Assembly (NCBI GenBank): GCA_027482505.1
Contig: JAIXVY010000167.1
Span: 1 to 40,287 of the forward strand
DNA length: 40,287 nt
Source: Opitutaceae bacterium
GTDB taxonomy: Bacteria; Verrucomicrobiota; Verrucomicrobiia; Opitutales; Opitutaceae
Reading direction: 5' to 3'
Shown: positions 1-8,960 of the stretch, piece by piece
Layout: each line of letters starts with the position of its first letter
Numbering within the stretch: position 1 is the first letter of the stretch
The notes under the pieces: generated by a model
What the model was told of the DNA's origin: nothing
What the model saw: only the letters and a program-made list of their open reading frames with translations
Database searches by the model: none
Program-made: the position numbers and the translations under genes

Positions 1-152
1 CCCTCGAAGCCGGCCGCGCCCGTATCCGCGGCCGCGCTACGCCAGCCGGCGTTCAGGCTCGTCTCGCGGCGGGGTGAATCAGCCGCGCGAACACCCGCGG
101 CGACGAGACCGAGCGCGAGCCCGCATAACAGCAGAAATCGGCGGGGCTTCAT
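1..152 (-). CDS. Partial GH2-like glycoside hydrolase, N-terminus only (runs off left edge)
   Basis: Only the first 50 codons are present. The start ATG (152..150) overlaps the TGA of the upstream GH2 gene as ATGA, so the two are very probably co-translated. The visible protein has a basic start, a hydrophobic core rich in Leu/Ala/Gly/Val and an Ala-x-Ala type end near residue 24, which is a secretion signal. It continues with a stretch of the form ETSLNAGWRS, typical of the beginning of the GH2 sugar-binding jelly-roll domain (compare LDAGWRF in the GH2 gene at 11088..13496). The GH2 assignment rests on this short motif and on the neighbour, so it is tentative. Catalytic residues lie outside the window. 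Confidence 0.7.
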   Translation of the reverse strand, partial: MKPRRFLLLCGLALGLVAAGVRAADSPRRETSLNAGWRSAAADTGAAGFE

Positions 153-2956
153 GGCTGGTCAAGGAGCCGGATCACGATCGAGCCGCGCACTTCGCCGGCG
201 ATCTCTCGCGCCTGGCCCTGCGGGCCGAGATTGGACGGCTCCGACTGCTTGGTGCCGATGGCCGGAATCACCTGATAGACGCCGAGGCCCAGGCGCGGCA
301 GCACCAGCACGGGGTTGTTCTTCCCATCGCGCGGCGCATAGACGCCGACATAGGGCTGGCCGCCGTCGTTGAGCAGCGCGAAGCGGCCCTCGGTCGTCGT
401 GAAGGACATCCATTCCCAGCGCGAGAACCAGCCCTTGAACTCGGGGAAGCTCCAGGTGAAGCCGGGGATGTTGTCGTTGTATTCGGTATCCCAGCGATTG
501 AGCACCCCGCCCTTCAGGCGATTGGCCCACACGCGATAAGGGCCGGCGCCAAACCACTCCTTCGACTTCATTTTTTCCTCGGGATAATCGAAATCCAAGC
601 CGAGCAAATCCACCGCGCCCGGTCCGGGAAACGCATAATCGAGGCGCAGATCGCCTTCGGGAGAAACCGTCCAGCGCGTCTCGCGCACGCCGGCATCGTG
701 CTTCGCCACGATCACGACGGATTCCCCGTCCATGTTCGCGATGAAACTCAGCAGGCGTCCCGTGCTTTGGGCGACGGGCTCAAGGACGCGCTTGTCGCGC
801 CTGTAGGCCACGAGCCGCGGCCCGGCGCCTAACGAAACACGACGTCCGTCGCGCTCGAGCGAAGCCAGCAAGCCGGTCGCGCGATCGAAGCGGAACCGGT
901 TCCGCCCCGCCGTCACCACCGTCTCAGCGGCCTTCTCCGAAAAGGCCACCGCGGCCCTGCCGGGAAACGCGTTTCCAATCGCGGTCGCGCCGCCCTTCCA
1001 GCGCCAGGACCAGGTCCAAAGCTCGCGCGCCTGCGCGTCTATCGCCGTGAGGAGCAGCGCGTCCGCCTCCCGCCAATCCGACGGCAAGGGCAGCGCAAGT
1101 TCGCCGTCAGCGCGCGCCTCCACGTCAGGCCCGGCCACGCGCCCGTGCGCGAGCAGCGAGCGATGAAACATCAGCGCCCCGGGCGGCGCGTAGCGCATGA
1201 GACGCCACTCGAAGGTGACGCCCTTGAGGTTGAGAAAGTCGTAGCGGTTTCGAACCGGCAGCCTCCCCGAAAAATCCGCGGGCAGCGTCTCGAGGGGAAT
1301 CTGCACCGGGCACCAGATCTCGCGCACGGTGAAGAAACTGCCCTCCTTTTCGTGTCGCGGCCCCAGAATGCCGTCCGCGCCGAGATCGCGGTTGGCGTCC
1401 AGCCGGCCTCCCTGGTCGGTCCGCGCGATCGCCTCGTCCATCCAGCACCAGAGGAAACCGCCGGCGGCGTGAGGCTTCTCGCCCATCAGCTTCCAGTAGT
1501 CGTCGAGCCCGGCGCCATGCCCGCCGTCGAAAAGCCCGTGGAGAAACTCGGTGGGCATGAAGGTGTCGGCGCCTTCGACGTATTTCGCGGTGTCGGCGTA
1601 TTCGCGGTAGTGGTAGGTGTTCAGGTTGCGAAAGGACAAGGCCCACGGGTGCAGGACGGGACGCCCCTGCGGATCGTGCTTCGCAAACTCGTCGTCGTTC
1701 TCGGGATTCTCGCCGCCCTCGTTGCCGTTGGCCCAGAAGAGGACGCTGGGATGATTGACGTCCCGCGCGACCATCTGGCCGATCAGGCGACGCCCGGTCG
1801 GCGTGTCGTAGCAGCGCTGCCATCCTCCCAGTTCGTCGATCACGTAAAGCCCCGCCTCGTCGCATAAGTCGAGAAACTCGGCGTCCGGCGGATAGTGCGA
1901 CATGCGCACCGCGTTCATGTTGGCCTCCTTCATCAGGCGAATGTCCTCGCGATGCCGCTCGGCCGAAAGGGTGCGGCCGGTGTCGGCCCAGAAACTGTGT
2001 CGGTTGACGCCCTTGAAGACCACGCGCCGTCCGTTGAGGAAAATTCCCTCGCCCGCGCGCACCTCGAAGGTCCGGAACCCGAAGCGTTGCGTGACCGCGT
2101 GCTCGACGCCGGCGCCGCTCCGAAGGGTGAAGTCGGCGCGATACAGGCTGGGGGTCTCGGCGCTCCAAAGCGCGGGCGCTTCGACACGGGCGCGGATCCG
2201 CGCCCTGCCCGCCCCCGCGTCGAGACGCCGCGCGACCGGCGCCCCCGCCGGCCGCCCTTCCTTGTCGCGCAGCTGGAGCACGAGCTCAGCTCCCTCGGCG
2301 ATCCCGCCGCCCAGAAAAACATCGGCGGCGAAGGAGCCGTCGGCCCGGGCGTCTATCGCCACGCGCTCGATATGACGCGGCGGCAGCGCCTCTAGCCGGA
2401 CGGGACGGAAGATGCCGCCAAAATTCCAATAATCCGCGTAGCGCTCGGCGCGGTTCACGCTGTCGTTGGCGGAGCGTTTGGATACGGCGACCTCGAGAAG
2501 ATTGGGCGCGTCAAAACGCAGTTTGTCCGTGATGTCGTAGGAGAAGCGATAGAAGCCGCCCTGGTGCGCCGGACCCGCGCTCACGCCGTTCACCTTCGCC
2601 TCGGTGTCCGTCATCACGCCTTCGAAAACCAACCGCACCACGCGACCGCGCCAGGCCTCGGGCACGGTGAACTCGCGCCTGTAAAGGCCGCGTTCCTCCG
2701 GCGGCGGAGGGCGGACCGGCATGCGCTCGGTGCCGCGCGACTCCACGCCATACTCATAGGCGCCAAAGCCCTGCTGTTCCCAGCAGGAAGGCACGGCGAT
2801 CTTCGTCCAAAAGCCGCTGTTTCGACCTTCGGTGCAGAAAAAATCCCACTGCACCGCGTCGTCGCCGCCACGGCCGGAAAGATACAACGATTCGGTCGGC
2901 AGCGCGCGGGCCGCGAGGGCGAAAAAAAACAGCGTGAAATGGAGGAATGCGCGCAT
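149..2956 (-). CDS. Secreted GH2 glycoside hydrolase (beta-galactosidase/beta-glucuronidase type)
   Basis: The product is 935 aa. It should hydrolyse terminal beta-galactosides, beta-glucuronides or similar with retention of configuration. The start at 2956 was chosen because it opens with a hydrophobic signal (residues 1-19); the frame stays open up to 3349 but that extension has no protein-like character. A GH2 jelly-roll domain covers about 30-190, an immunoglobulin-like domain about 195-300, and the TIM barrel begins near 305 with FLNGRRVVFKGVNRHSFW. The acid/base is Glu413 in WANGNEGG and the nucleophile is probably Glu470 in MPTEFLHG. The C-terminal 350 residues form further beta domains. 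The gene ends in an ATGA overlap with the next GH2-like gene. Substrate cannot be told from sequence. Two palindromes lie 141-188 bases upstream of the start. Confidence 0.93.
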   Translation of the reverse strand: MRAFLHFTLFFFALAARALPTESLYLSGRGGDDAVQWDFFCTEGRNSGFWTKIAVPSCWEQQGFGAYEYGVESRGTERMPVRPPPPEERGLYRREFTVPEAWRGRVVRLVFEGVMTDTEAKVNGVSAGPAHQGGFYRFSYDITDKLRFDAPNLLEVAVSKRSANDSVNRAERYADYWNFGGIFRPVRLEALPPRHIERVAIDARADGSFAADVFLGGGIAEGAELVLQLRDKEGRPAGAPVARRLDAGAGRARIRARVEAPALWSAETPSLYRADFTLRSGAGVEHAVTQRFGFRTFEVRAGEGIFLNGRRVVFKGVNRHSFWADTGRTLSAERHREDIRLMKEANMNAVRMSHYPPDAEFLDLCDEAGLYVIDELGGWQRCYDTPTGRRLIGQMVARDVNHPSVLFWANGNEGGENPENDDEFAKHDPQGRPVLHPWALSFRNLNTYHYREYADTAKYVEGADTFMPTEFLHGLFDGGHGAGLDDYWKLMGEKPHAAGGFLWCWMDEAIARTDQGGRLDANRDLGADGILGPRHEKEGSFFTVREIWCPVQIPLETLPADFSGRLPVRNRYDFLNLKGVTFEWRLMRYAPPGALMFHRSLLAHGRVAGPDVEARADGELALPLPSDWREADALLLTAIDAQARELWTWSWRWKGGATAIGNAFPGRAAVAFSEKAAETVVTAGRNRFRFDRATGLLASLERDGRRVSLGAGPRLVAYRRDKRVLEPVAQSTGRLLSFIANMDGESVVIVAKHDAGVRETRWTVSPEGDLRLDYAFPGPGAVDLLGLDFDYPEEKMKSKEWFGAGPYRVWANRLKGGVLNRWDTEYNDNIPGFTWSFPEFKGWFSRWEWMSFTTTEGRFALLNDGGQPYVGVYAPRDGKNNPVLVLPRLGLGVYQVIPAIGTKQSEPSNLGPQGQAREIAGEVRGSIVIRLLDQP

Positions 2957-3096
2957 GGGGAAACGGAGGGGATGGAAGCGGGCGGACGCGTGGCGGGTGA
3001 TAACGCGGACCTCCCGGGCGCGAAAGGGGACGCCGGGGGAATCGACCCGCGACTTTTTGAAACAAGCGGCGAAAGCCAACTCCTTTCGTCTTACAA

Positions 3097-3115
3097 GTAT
3101 CCAATCATAGGATAC
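3097..3115. promoter_or_regulatory. Near-perfect 19-bp palindrome, candidate operator of the GH2 operon
   Basis: The sequence GTATCCAATCATAGGATAC has 6-bp perfect arms (GTATCC/GGATAC). Including inner positions, 16 of 19 bases match their reverse complement. It lies 141 bases upstream of the GH2 start, in AT-richer DNA than its surroundings, and the minus-strand reading contains TATGAT, a possible -10 element. A dimeric repressor or activator site is the natural reading; no cognate regulator gene is adjacent. Confidence 0.5.
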
Positions 3116-3125
3116 CAGTGCGCGC

Positions 3126-3144
3126 GCCCGGAAATTTTCCGGGC
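3126..3144. promoter_or_regulatory. Perfect 19-bp palindrome (9-1-9) next to the first
   Basis: The sequence GCCCGGAAATTTTCCGGGC is a perfect inverted repeat around one central T. It sits 10 bases from the palindrome at 3097..3115. It could be a second protein-binding site or, if transcribed, a compact hairpin. A tight one-base loop argues for a DNA-binding site rather than a terminator, and no gene ends nearby. Confidence 0.45.
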
Positions 3145-3554
3145 CCCCTGACTGTCGGGCCGACGCGACAGTGACGGAAAAACCGGCGTCTTGGACACCC
3201 CGGGGGGCTTGCGGCGAAAGACGCCCGCGCGCGACGGGACCCGACTTGCCCGAAACGGGAAATCGGCGGCCGCTCCACAACCGCCCGAATATCACCGAAA
3301 ACAGCGTTTGGGCGCGGACTCTCCCATGGAAAAAGCGCCTTTCCCACATTCCTACGCGTTTTGATAAATATTGTGCAGGATTCTAAGGCATTCTCCTCTA
3401 AAAACCATGCACGCGAGTCCGGCTTGCGCGGGCAATACCGTTGACCATTCGGACGCCTAATTTACCCCATCACATCGACGGCCCACCCCGATCTTCAGGC
3501 CTTTTGTTTCCTACCCCCATTCCAACCCCGTCGGACTTCAGTCCAATTTTGGTC

Positions 3555-4307
3555 ATGCGTTTCCATCCCCAAAGCCCCCGCCGCCGGCCTCGCTCCGGCT
3601 TCACTTTGATAGAACTTCTGACGGTCATCGCGATCATCGGAATTCTGGCCGCCATTTTGATACCGACGGTGGGCAAGGCTCGCAGCATGGCGAAAAAGGC
3701 CCAGTGCGTGGGACGCCTCCGGCAATGGGGCACGATCGTGAGCGCGTGCGCCAACGATTACCGAAACAACATCCCCTTGTTTTATCAGGATGCCAACAGC
3801 GGCTTCATTTTCGATCCCTACATCACCAAGGGCAACGCCATGGTCGTGGAAGACGCCAAGAACTCCACCTCCAGCCGCAGCCTGAAGCCAACCGAGGCGA
3901 TGACCCAGTGCCCCAACGGCCTCAACGGCGGCAACGGCAGCAACCGCCAATACGCCTTCGTCGTCCCGATCGGCGTGGCGGACAAGGACGCCAGGCTCTT
4001 CGGATTCTTCGGCACGCAGAAGCCCTACTACAAAATTTCGGACGCCTCTTCCCCCGCGCAGCTTCTGCTAATGATCGAGAACAACCTGGGCGGCACCCAG
4101 ACCGTGCTTAAGCCCCAGAATCTGGGCGGCATCAAGACCGAGCTCGACAAAGTCCGCCCCCTCCAAACCAGCGCCGATCAGATTCGGCATGGCGGTCAGG
4201 CCATGGCTCTTTTCCTCGACGGCCATGTTGCAGGCCTGAGCGTCACCGACACCGATTACACCAACGCCCAGTCAAAGCTCAAACTGGACCAGTGGTTCTC
4301 GCTTTGA
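3555..4307 (+). CDS. Type II secretion pseudopilin-like protein with H-X9-DG domain
   Basis: The product is 250 aa. Residues 15-40 are a class III signal: cleavage after Gly15 before Phe16 (GFTLIELL), with the conserved Glu at mature position 5 (Glu20), followed by a hydrophobic helix ending near residue 38. The C-terminus carries His212 followed by nine residues and Asp222-Gly223, the H-X9-DG signature of prepilin-type proteins abundant in Verrucomicrobiota, Planctomycetota and Lentisphaerota. The ATG at 3555 was preferred to a TTG at 3441 because it gives the usual short basic leader. It is transcribed alone and followed by a strong hairpin. Such proteins are thought to be surface or secretion-related; their precise role is unknown. 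Confidence 0.88.
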   Translation: MRFHPQSPRRRPRSGFTLIELLTVIAIIGILAAILIPTVGKARSMAKKAQCVGRLRQWGTIVSACANDYRNNIPLFYQDANSGFIFDPYITKGNAMVVEDAKNSTSSRSLKPTEAMTQCPNGLNGGNGSNRQYAFVVPIGVADKDARLFGFFGTQKPYYKISDASSPAQLLLMIENNLGGTQTVLKPQNLGGIKTELDKVRPLQTSADQIRHGGQAMALFLDGHVAGLSVTDTDYTNAQSKLKLDQWFSL

Positions 4308-4343
4308 TCCGACTTTCAAGACCGCGATAGCCCTTACCTGCAG

Positions 4344-4385
4344 CACGACGAGGCTGACCGGTCCCGGCCGGTCAGCCTCGTTGTG
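4344..4385 (+). terminator. Strong hairpin terminator after the pseudopilin gene
   Basis: An 18-bp stem (4344..4361 pairing with 4368..4385, one G-U wobble) encloses a six-base loop. It begins 36 bases after the stop codon. There is no T-run on the right, so it may stop transcription by another route or act as a stability hairpin, but its length and perfection exceed anything else in the window. Confidence 0.75.
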
Positions 4386-4418
4386 CGTAGCGGCATCTCC
4401 AACATCTAAACTAATCCG

Positions 4419-5507
4419 ATGAAAACTCTCGGCCTGGGTGTCCTCGGTCTGGGTGAAGGACGCAGCATCATCTCCGCCGGTCTCTCCAGCCCTCGCTGGA
4501 AGGTGGTCTCGATCTGCGACATGAACGAAAAGCTGGGCGCCGAGCGCCTCGCGGAATTCAAGCTCCCCGCCACGGCCTTCACGACGTGCTACGACGACCT
4601 GTTGTCCGATCCGGGCATTGACGTGATAGGCATCTATACGCCCGACCACCTGCACGCGGAGCACGTCATCCGCGCCCTCTCCGCCGGCAAACACGTCGTC
4701 TGCACCAAGCCCTTTATCGACAGCCTCGCCTCCGCGCGCGACGTGCTCGCGGCGGTGAAAAAAAGCGGGCGACACGTCATGGTCGGCCAGAGCTCGCGTC
4801 ACTTCGCCCCCTTCGCCCGCCAGCGCGAGCACTACGAAAAGGGCGTCCTCGGCGAACTGATCTGCGTCGAGGCCTGCTACAACGCAGACCACCGCTGGTT
4901 CCTCGCCAAACCCTGGGCCCGCAAAGCCGAGTTCAAGTGGCTCTACGGCGGCCTCAGCCACCCGGTCGACTTCGTGCGCTGGTATTTGCCGCGCATCACC
5001 GAGGTCTCCGGCTACGCTCTCCTCAGCCCCAACGGCAAAAAGCACGGCCTCGTGCACGCCGACACTTTCCAGTTCGTCATGCGCGACGCCGAGGGCCGCG
5101 TCGCCCGCGTCAGCGGCGCCTACTCCGGCCCCGTCGTCCCGACCGCGCGCGACAGCAACATGAGTTGCGTTCTCCGCGGCACCAAGGGCGCCAGCCAGGG
5201 CGATTACTACGACCTGCGCTACGCTTGGAAGACCGACAAGCAGGCGATGGTCGAGACCTTCGAGGATCAGGACGCGCACTTCTTTCGCTTCGGCGGCCAC
5301 TCCCACCACGCCGGCGAATACCAAAACTACCTCGACTATTTCGCGCGCTGCCTCGCCAAGGGAGAGAAACCCCGCCCAGACGCCGAGGAGGGCATCGTCA
5401 CCGTGGCCCTCATGCAGGCCATGGACGAAGCCGCCGCTTCGGGGCGACCGGTCAAAGTCCGCGACCTCCTGGCCCGTCACAAGCTCGCCCACCTCTTTCC
5501 CGCCTGA
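4419..5507 (+). CDS. Gfo/Idh/MocA family NAD(P)-dependent oxidoreductase
   Basis: The product is 362 aa, normal for the family. The N-terminal Rossmann fold starts at residue 4 with GLGVLGLGEG, and the nucleotide-binding domain runs to about residue 120. The conserved dinucleotide/substrate motif GKHVVCTKPF is near residues 90-99. The C-terminal alpha/beta domain contains GGLSHPVDFVRWY, with the usual catalytic-site His. It has no signal peptide and is cytoplasmic. The family oxidises sugars, inositols and sugar acids; the substrate cannot be read from sequence. It starts a three-gene plus-strand group with a sugar symporter and a beta-helix protein, which suggests that it oxidises the imported sugar. 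The start lies only 33 bases after the preceding hairpin. Confidence 0.92.
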   Translation: MKTLGLGVLGLGEGRSIISAGLSSPRWKVVSICDMNEKLGAERLAEFKLPATAFTTCYDDLLSDPGIDVIGIYTPDHLHAEHVIRALSAGKHVVCTKPFIDSLASARDVLAAVKKSGRHVMVGQSSRHFAPFARQREHYEKGVLGELICVEACYNADHRWFLAKPWARKAEFKWLYGGLSHPVDFVRWYLPRITEVSGYALLSPNGKKHGLVHADTFQFVMRDAEGRVARVSGAYSGPVVPTARDSNMSCVLRGTKGASQGDYYDLRYAWKTDKQAMVETFEDQDAHFFRFGGHSHHAGEYQNYLDYFARCLAKGEKPRPDAEEGIVTVALMQAMDEAAASGRPVKVRDLLARHKLAHLFPA

Positions 5508-5599
5508 GTCCTGAAAAGCGGCGCCCCCGCCGCCGCCCTGGATAAGCCGACGCGACGGTTCTCCCCGCCCGCTTCGCCAGCAACCCATTGCCTAGCCCC

Positions 5600-6964
5600 A
5601 TGTCCGCTCCTTCCGGCCGCACCTCGACCACCGTCCGCCTCAGCTACGCCGCCAGCGATGTCGGCGGCCAGCTGCTCTTCTGCTGGATCATGTGGTATCT
5701 GCCCTTCTTCCTCACCGACACGGTGCGGATCTCGGCCGCCGCAGTGGGCACGATTCTCCTCACCGCCCGCTGGATCGACGCCATCGACGCGCCCATCTGG
5801 GGCCTGATCTTCGACCGCACCCGCAGCCGCTGGGGAAAAAGTCGCCCTTGGTTCCTCTGGCTCTGCGGCCCCTTCGCCCTCTTCGGCCTGCTTTCCTTTT
5901 TCACGCCCGACCTGAGCTACGGCGCGAAGGTAGCCTACGCCGCCATCACCTACATCGGCTGCAATATCCTCTACACCGGCATCAACACCCCGGTGACCTC
6001 GATTCTCTCCGCGCTGACGCCCGATCCCGCCGAGCGTGTCACGCTCACCACCTTTCGCATGCTTGGCTCCAAGCTGGGCGTGCTGGCGGTCAACCTCACC
6101 GGCCTCGAGCTCGTCCGCATTCTGGGCCAGGGCGATGATCGCCGCGGTTTCATGCTCGCCGTGCCGATCTTCGCCGCCCTCTCCGTCGCCCTCTTCCTGT
6201 TCGCCTTCCGCAACCTCCGCGAAACCGTGCCGGTCGAGACGACGCCCCTCCCCCTGCGCGGCAGCTTCCGCGCCCTTCGCGGCAACTGGCCCTGGTTCAT
6301 CATTTTCGCCAGCAGCCTCCTGTTCTGGGTTGGTTTCATCGCCCGCGTGACGGTCGCGCCCCACTTTTTCGAATACGTTCTCCATCGCCCCGACCTGCTC
6401 AAGCTGGCCAACGGCCTCGACTTCGCCTCGCTCGCCACCGCCCTGCTCCTGCCCTGGTTTTGCCGCCGCCTTTCCAAGAGCGCCATATGGTCGCTCGGCC
6501 TTGCCGGCATGGCGCTCGGGCAACTCATCGTGTGGCTCGGCCTGCGCGGCGACGCCGCCTCCGTAGGCCTTGTCATGACCGGCTGGACGGTCTGCTTCGT
6601 CGCCAGCGGCGCCGCCATGGCGATGCCCTTCTCGGTCATTTCCGAGAGCGTCGACTACGGCGAATGGAAAACCGGCGTGCGCGCCGCCGGCCTCCTTACC
6701 GCCGTCGGCGCCGCGTTCTGCCTCAAGGCCGGCGCAGGCCTCGGCGGAGCGCTTCCCATGTGGATGCTCGACGCGGCCGGCTACGTGCCCAAGGCCGCGC
6801 AAGGCCCTGCCGCCCTGCGCGCCATCACGATCGGCGTCGTCTGGCTGCCCGCGATCTGTTTCGCCCTCAGCATCGTCCCCGTGCTCTTCTACCGGCGCTT
6901 CGAGAAACTCGAACCGCGCATACGCGAAGAGCTCGATCAGCGCCGGCGCCAGGCGGCGGTCTAG
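5600..6964 (+). CDS. GPH-family (MelB-like) sugar:cation symporter, MFS fold
   Basis: The product is 454 aa with about 12 hydrophobic segments, the length of glycoside-pentoside-hexuronide symporters. The family signature after helix 2 is clear: Asp60, Asp63, then WGLIFDRTRSRWGKSRPW at about 67-84. A second family feature, VISESVDYGEWKTGVRAAG, follows in the C-terminal half. It imports mono- or oligosaccharides together with Na+ or H+ across the inner membrane. The ATG at 5600 was chosen over a TTG at 5588. It sits 92 bases after the oxidoreductase gene and 55 before the beta-helix gene. The substrate is unknown; neighbours suggest a sugar released from plant or host glycans. Confidence 0.92.
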   Translation: MSAPSGRTSTTVRLSYAASDVGGQLLFCWIMWYLPFFLTDTVRISAAAVGTILLTARWIDAIDAPIWGLIFDRTRSRWGKSRPWFLWLCGPFALFGLLSFFTPDLSYGAKVAYAAITYIGCNILYTGINTPVTSILSALTPDPAERVTLTTFRMLGSKLGVLAVNLTGLELVRILGQGDDRRGFMLAVPIFAALSVALFLFAFRNLRETVPVETTPLPLRGSFRALRGNWPWFIIFASSLLFWVGFIARVTVAPHFFEYVLHRPDLLKLANGLDFASLATALLLPWFCRRLSKSAIWSLGLAGMALGQLIVWLGLRGDAASVGLVMTGWTVCFVASGAAMAMPFSVISESVDYGEWKTGVRAAGLLTAVGAAFCLKAGAGLGGALPMWMLDAAGYVPKAAQGPAALRAITIGVVWLPAICFALSIVPVLFYRRFEKLEPRIREELDQRRRQAAV

Positions 6965-7019
6965 GCGGGAAGCTTCGAAACGCCTTCCCGCGTCCATCGT
7001 CATCGCTCAGCATCTCGCC

Positions 7020-8951
7020 ATGAAGACGCGCCTCCTGCCCCTGGTCGCCGCCGCCCTGCTTGCGGGCCCGTTTCTCCCTGCCGCCGACGCCGCCGAGTTC
7101 TGGGCGGCTCCCGCGGGCGGCGAGAAAGCCGCCGGCACCGCCGAGGATCCGCTCTCGCTCGTCGCCGCGCAACGCCGCGCGCGCGAACTTCGCCGCCTCG
7201 CGACCGAACCGCTGACCGAGCCGGTGCGCATCATCCTCCGCGGCGGCGATTACGCGCTCGATGCCGCGTGGTGCATCCGCCCCGAGGACTCCGGCAGCGC
7301 CCAAAGTCCGACCATCTTCGAAGCCGCCCCCGGCGAGACTCCCGTCATCGACGGCGGTCTCGCCCTCGGCGCCTGGCAAAAGCTCTCCGCCTCTTCGAGA
7401 TCCGCCGCCTCCGCGGCCGCCGCCGGCCTCCCCGCCGCCGCCCTCGATAAAGTCTGGGTCGCCGAGGTTCCGCTGGTCGGCGGACGCCCGCGCGAGTTCC
7501 GCCAACTCTGGATTCAAGACCGCAAGGCGGTCCGAGCCCGCACACCCAACACCGGCGAGATGGACCGCCTCCTCACTTGGGACAAGGTCGACCAGCACAC
7601 CACCATCCCGGCCCGACCCGGCATGACCGGCGACCTTGGCGCGCTCGAGATGGTGATCTACCAGCAGTGGGAAATCGCCCTCGTGCGCGTGCGCGAGTTC
7701 ACCCGGATAGGCGAGGGGGCAAACGCCGCCGTCCGCCTGCGTTTCCACCAGCCGGAGAGCCGCATCCAGTTCGAGCACCCCTGGCCGGCGCCGATCATGA
7801 CGGAGGCCTACCGCGCGCCCTTCTTCCTGCAAAACGCCCTTTGCCTGCTCGACGCCCCGGGCGAGTGGTATCACGACATCGCCGCGCGCCGCATTTACTA
7901 CTGGCCGCGCCCCGACGAAGAACTCGCATCAGCGCGCGCCGTCGTTCCAGTGCAGGAAACCCTGCTCGAGGTCATCGGCTCGCTCGAGCGCCCCGTCCGC
8001 CACGTCGAGTTCCGCGGCCTGCGTTTCGCCCACACCGCTTGGATGCGCCCCGCGCTCGCCGGCCACGTGCCGCACCAGGCCGGCCTCTACATGACCGAGG
8101 CCTACAAGATGCTACCGCCGGGCACGCCCGAGAAAAAGGGCCTCGAAAACCAAGCCTGGGTCGGGCGCCCTCCCGGTGTGGTCCGCGTCGAGGCCGCGCA
8201 TAACATCCGCTTCGAGCGCTGCCGCTTCGAGCGCCTCGCCTCCGCCGGCATCGACGCCGAGCGCGGCCTGCGCGACTTTGCCGTCGAGGGCTGCGTCTTC
8301 CGCGACATCGCCGGCAACGGCCTCCAGCTCGGCAAGTTCATGGACGGCGGCGAGGAAACCCACCTGCCCTACAACCCCGCCGACGACCGCGAGGTCAGCG
8401 CCCGCCTCCGCGTCGCCAACAACCTCATCACCGATTGCGCCAACGAGGACTGGGGCTGCCTCGGCATCGCCGCCGGCTACATCCGCGAGTCCGTAATCGA
8501 GCACAACGACCTCAGCGACTTGCCCTACTCCGGCATCAGCCTCGGCTGGGGCTGGACCTACCTCACCACCGCCCAGCGCGACAACCGCGTCCACGCCAAC
8601 CGCATCACCCGCTTCGGCCGCATCCTCTACGACTTCGGCGGCATCTACCACCTCTCCGCCTCGCCCGGCACCTGGATCACCGAGAACGCGCTCGGCGGCG
8701 TAGTCCTTAATCCCTACGCCGAAAAACCGCACTGGGGACACATCTACCCGGACGAGGGTTCGTCCTACATGATCGTCCGCGACAACTGGACCGAGACCGA
8801 CCAGCGATTGATCAACACGAAAGCCTACGGCCTCACGTGGGAGCGCAACGGCCCGGATACCTCCGCCGCCATCCGAGACGCCGCCGGCCTGCAGGAGCCT
8901 TATCGCGATCTGCTCAGGCTCCTGCCCGCCCGGACCGCGCCAACGCCCTAG
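7020..8951 (+). CDS. Secreted right-handed parallel beta-helix protein (polysaccharide lyase/hydrolase-like)
   Basis: The product is 643 aa. Residues 1-25 are a signal peptide (MKTRLLPLVAAALLAGPFLPAADA). The mature start EFWAAPAGG, with GTAEDPLSLVAAQRRARELRR, is the entry typical of beta-helix proteins annotated with the NosD/PbH1 or DUF1565 families. Residues about 330-590 hold the helix rungs, with many short His/Asn-rich turns such as RFERCRFERLASAGID and NNLITDC. A central insert (about 230-320) contains the conserved stretch WYHDIAARRIYYWPRP. Many relatives are found in polysaccharide-degrading loci, and some related folds are pectinases, but no catalytic residue can be assigned here. 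It is the last gene of its operon and ends 9 bases from the convergent GH42 gene. Confidence 0.85.
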   Translation: MKTRLLPLVAAALLAGPFLPAADAAEFWAAPAGGEKAAGTAEDPLSLVAAQRRARELRRLATEPLTEPVRIILRGGDYALDAAWCIRPEDSGSAQSPTIFEAAPGETPVIDGGLALGAWQKLSASSRSAASAAAAGLPAAALDKVWVAEVPLVGGRPREFRQLWIQDRKAVRARTPNTGEMDRLLTWDKVDQHTTIPARPGMTGDLGALEMVIYQQWEIALVRVREFTRIGEGANAAVRLRFHQPESRIQFEHPWPAPIMTEAYRAPFFLQNALCLLDAPGEWYHDIAARRIYYWPRPDEELASARAVVPVQETLLEVIGSLERPVRHVEFRGLRFAHTAWMRPALAGHVPHQAGLYMTEAYKMLPPGTPEKKGLENQAWVGRPPGVVRVEAAHNIRFERCRFERLASAGIDAERGLRDFAVEGCVFRDIAGNGLQLGKFMDGGEETHLPYNPADDREVSARLRVANNLITDCANEDWGCLGIAAGYIRESVIEHNDLSDLPYSGISLGWGWTYLTTAQRDNRVHANRITRFGRILYDFGGIYHLSASPGTWITENALGGVVLNPYAEKPHWGHIYPDEGSSYMIVRDNWTETDQRLINTKAYGLTWERNGPDTSAAIRDAAGLQEPYRDLLRLLPARTAPTP

Positions 8952-8960
8952 CGCCCTGGG

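Larger units (their letters stand above)
2957..3554. other. Intergenic regulatory region between divergent GH2 operon and pseudopilin gene
   Basis: About 600 bases without a credible gene. The left half holds two inverted repeats (3097..3115 and 3126..3144) upstream of the minus-strand GH2 operon. The right half contains an AT-rich patch (about 3358..3410, including TTGATAAATATTGTGC) that could carry the pseudopilin promoter, but no convincing -35/-10 pair with normal spacing is visible. Short open frames in this stretch look like extensions of neighbouring frames. Confidence 0.6.

Noticed and set aside
2957-3349. Upstream extension of the GH2 frame to 3349
   Set aside because: The extra 131 residues have no signal or domain character, cover two palindromes, and the inner ATG at 2956 starts directly with a signal peptide.
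4381-4410. Weak promoter-like pair (TTGTGC and TCTAAA, 18-base spacer) before the Gfo gene
   Set aside because: It matches consensus poorly and overlaps the right arm of the terminator hairpin.
5518-5533. Short GC hairpin GCGGCG-CCCC-CGCCGC after the Gfo gene
   Set aside because: A six-bp GC stem without a T-run is expected by chance in DNA of this composition, and the genes on both sides look like one operon.
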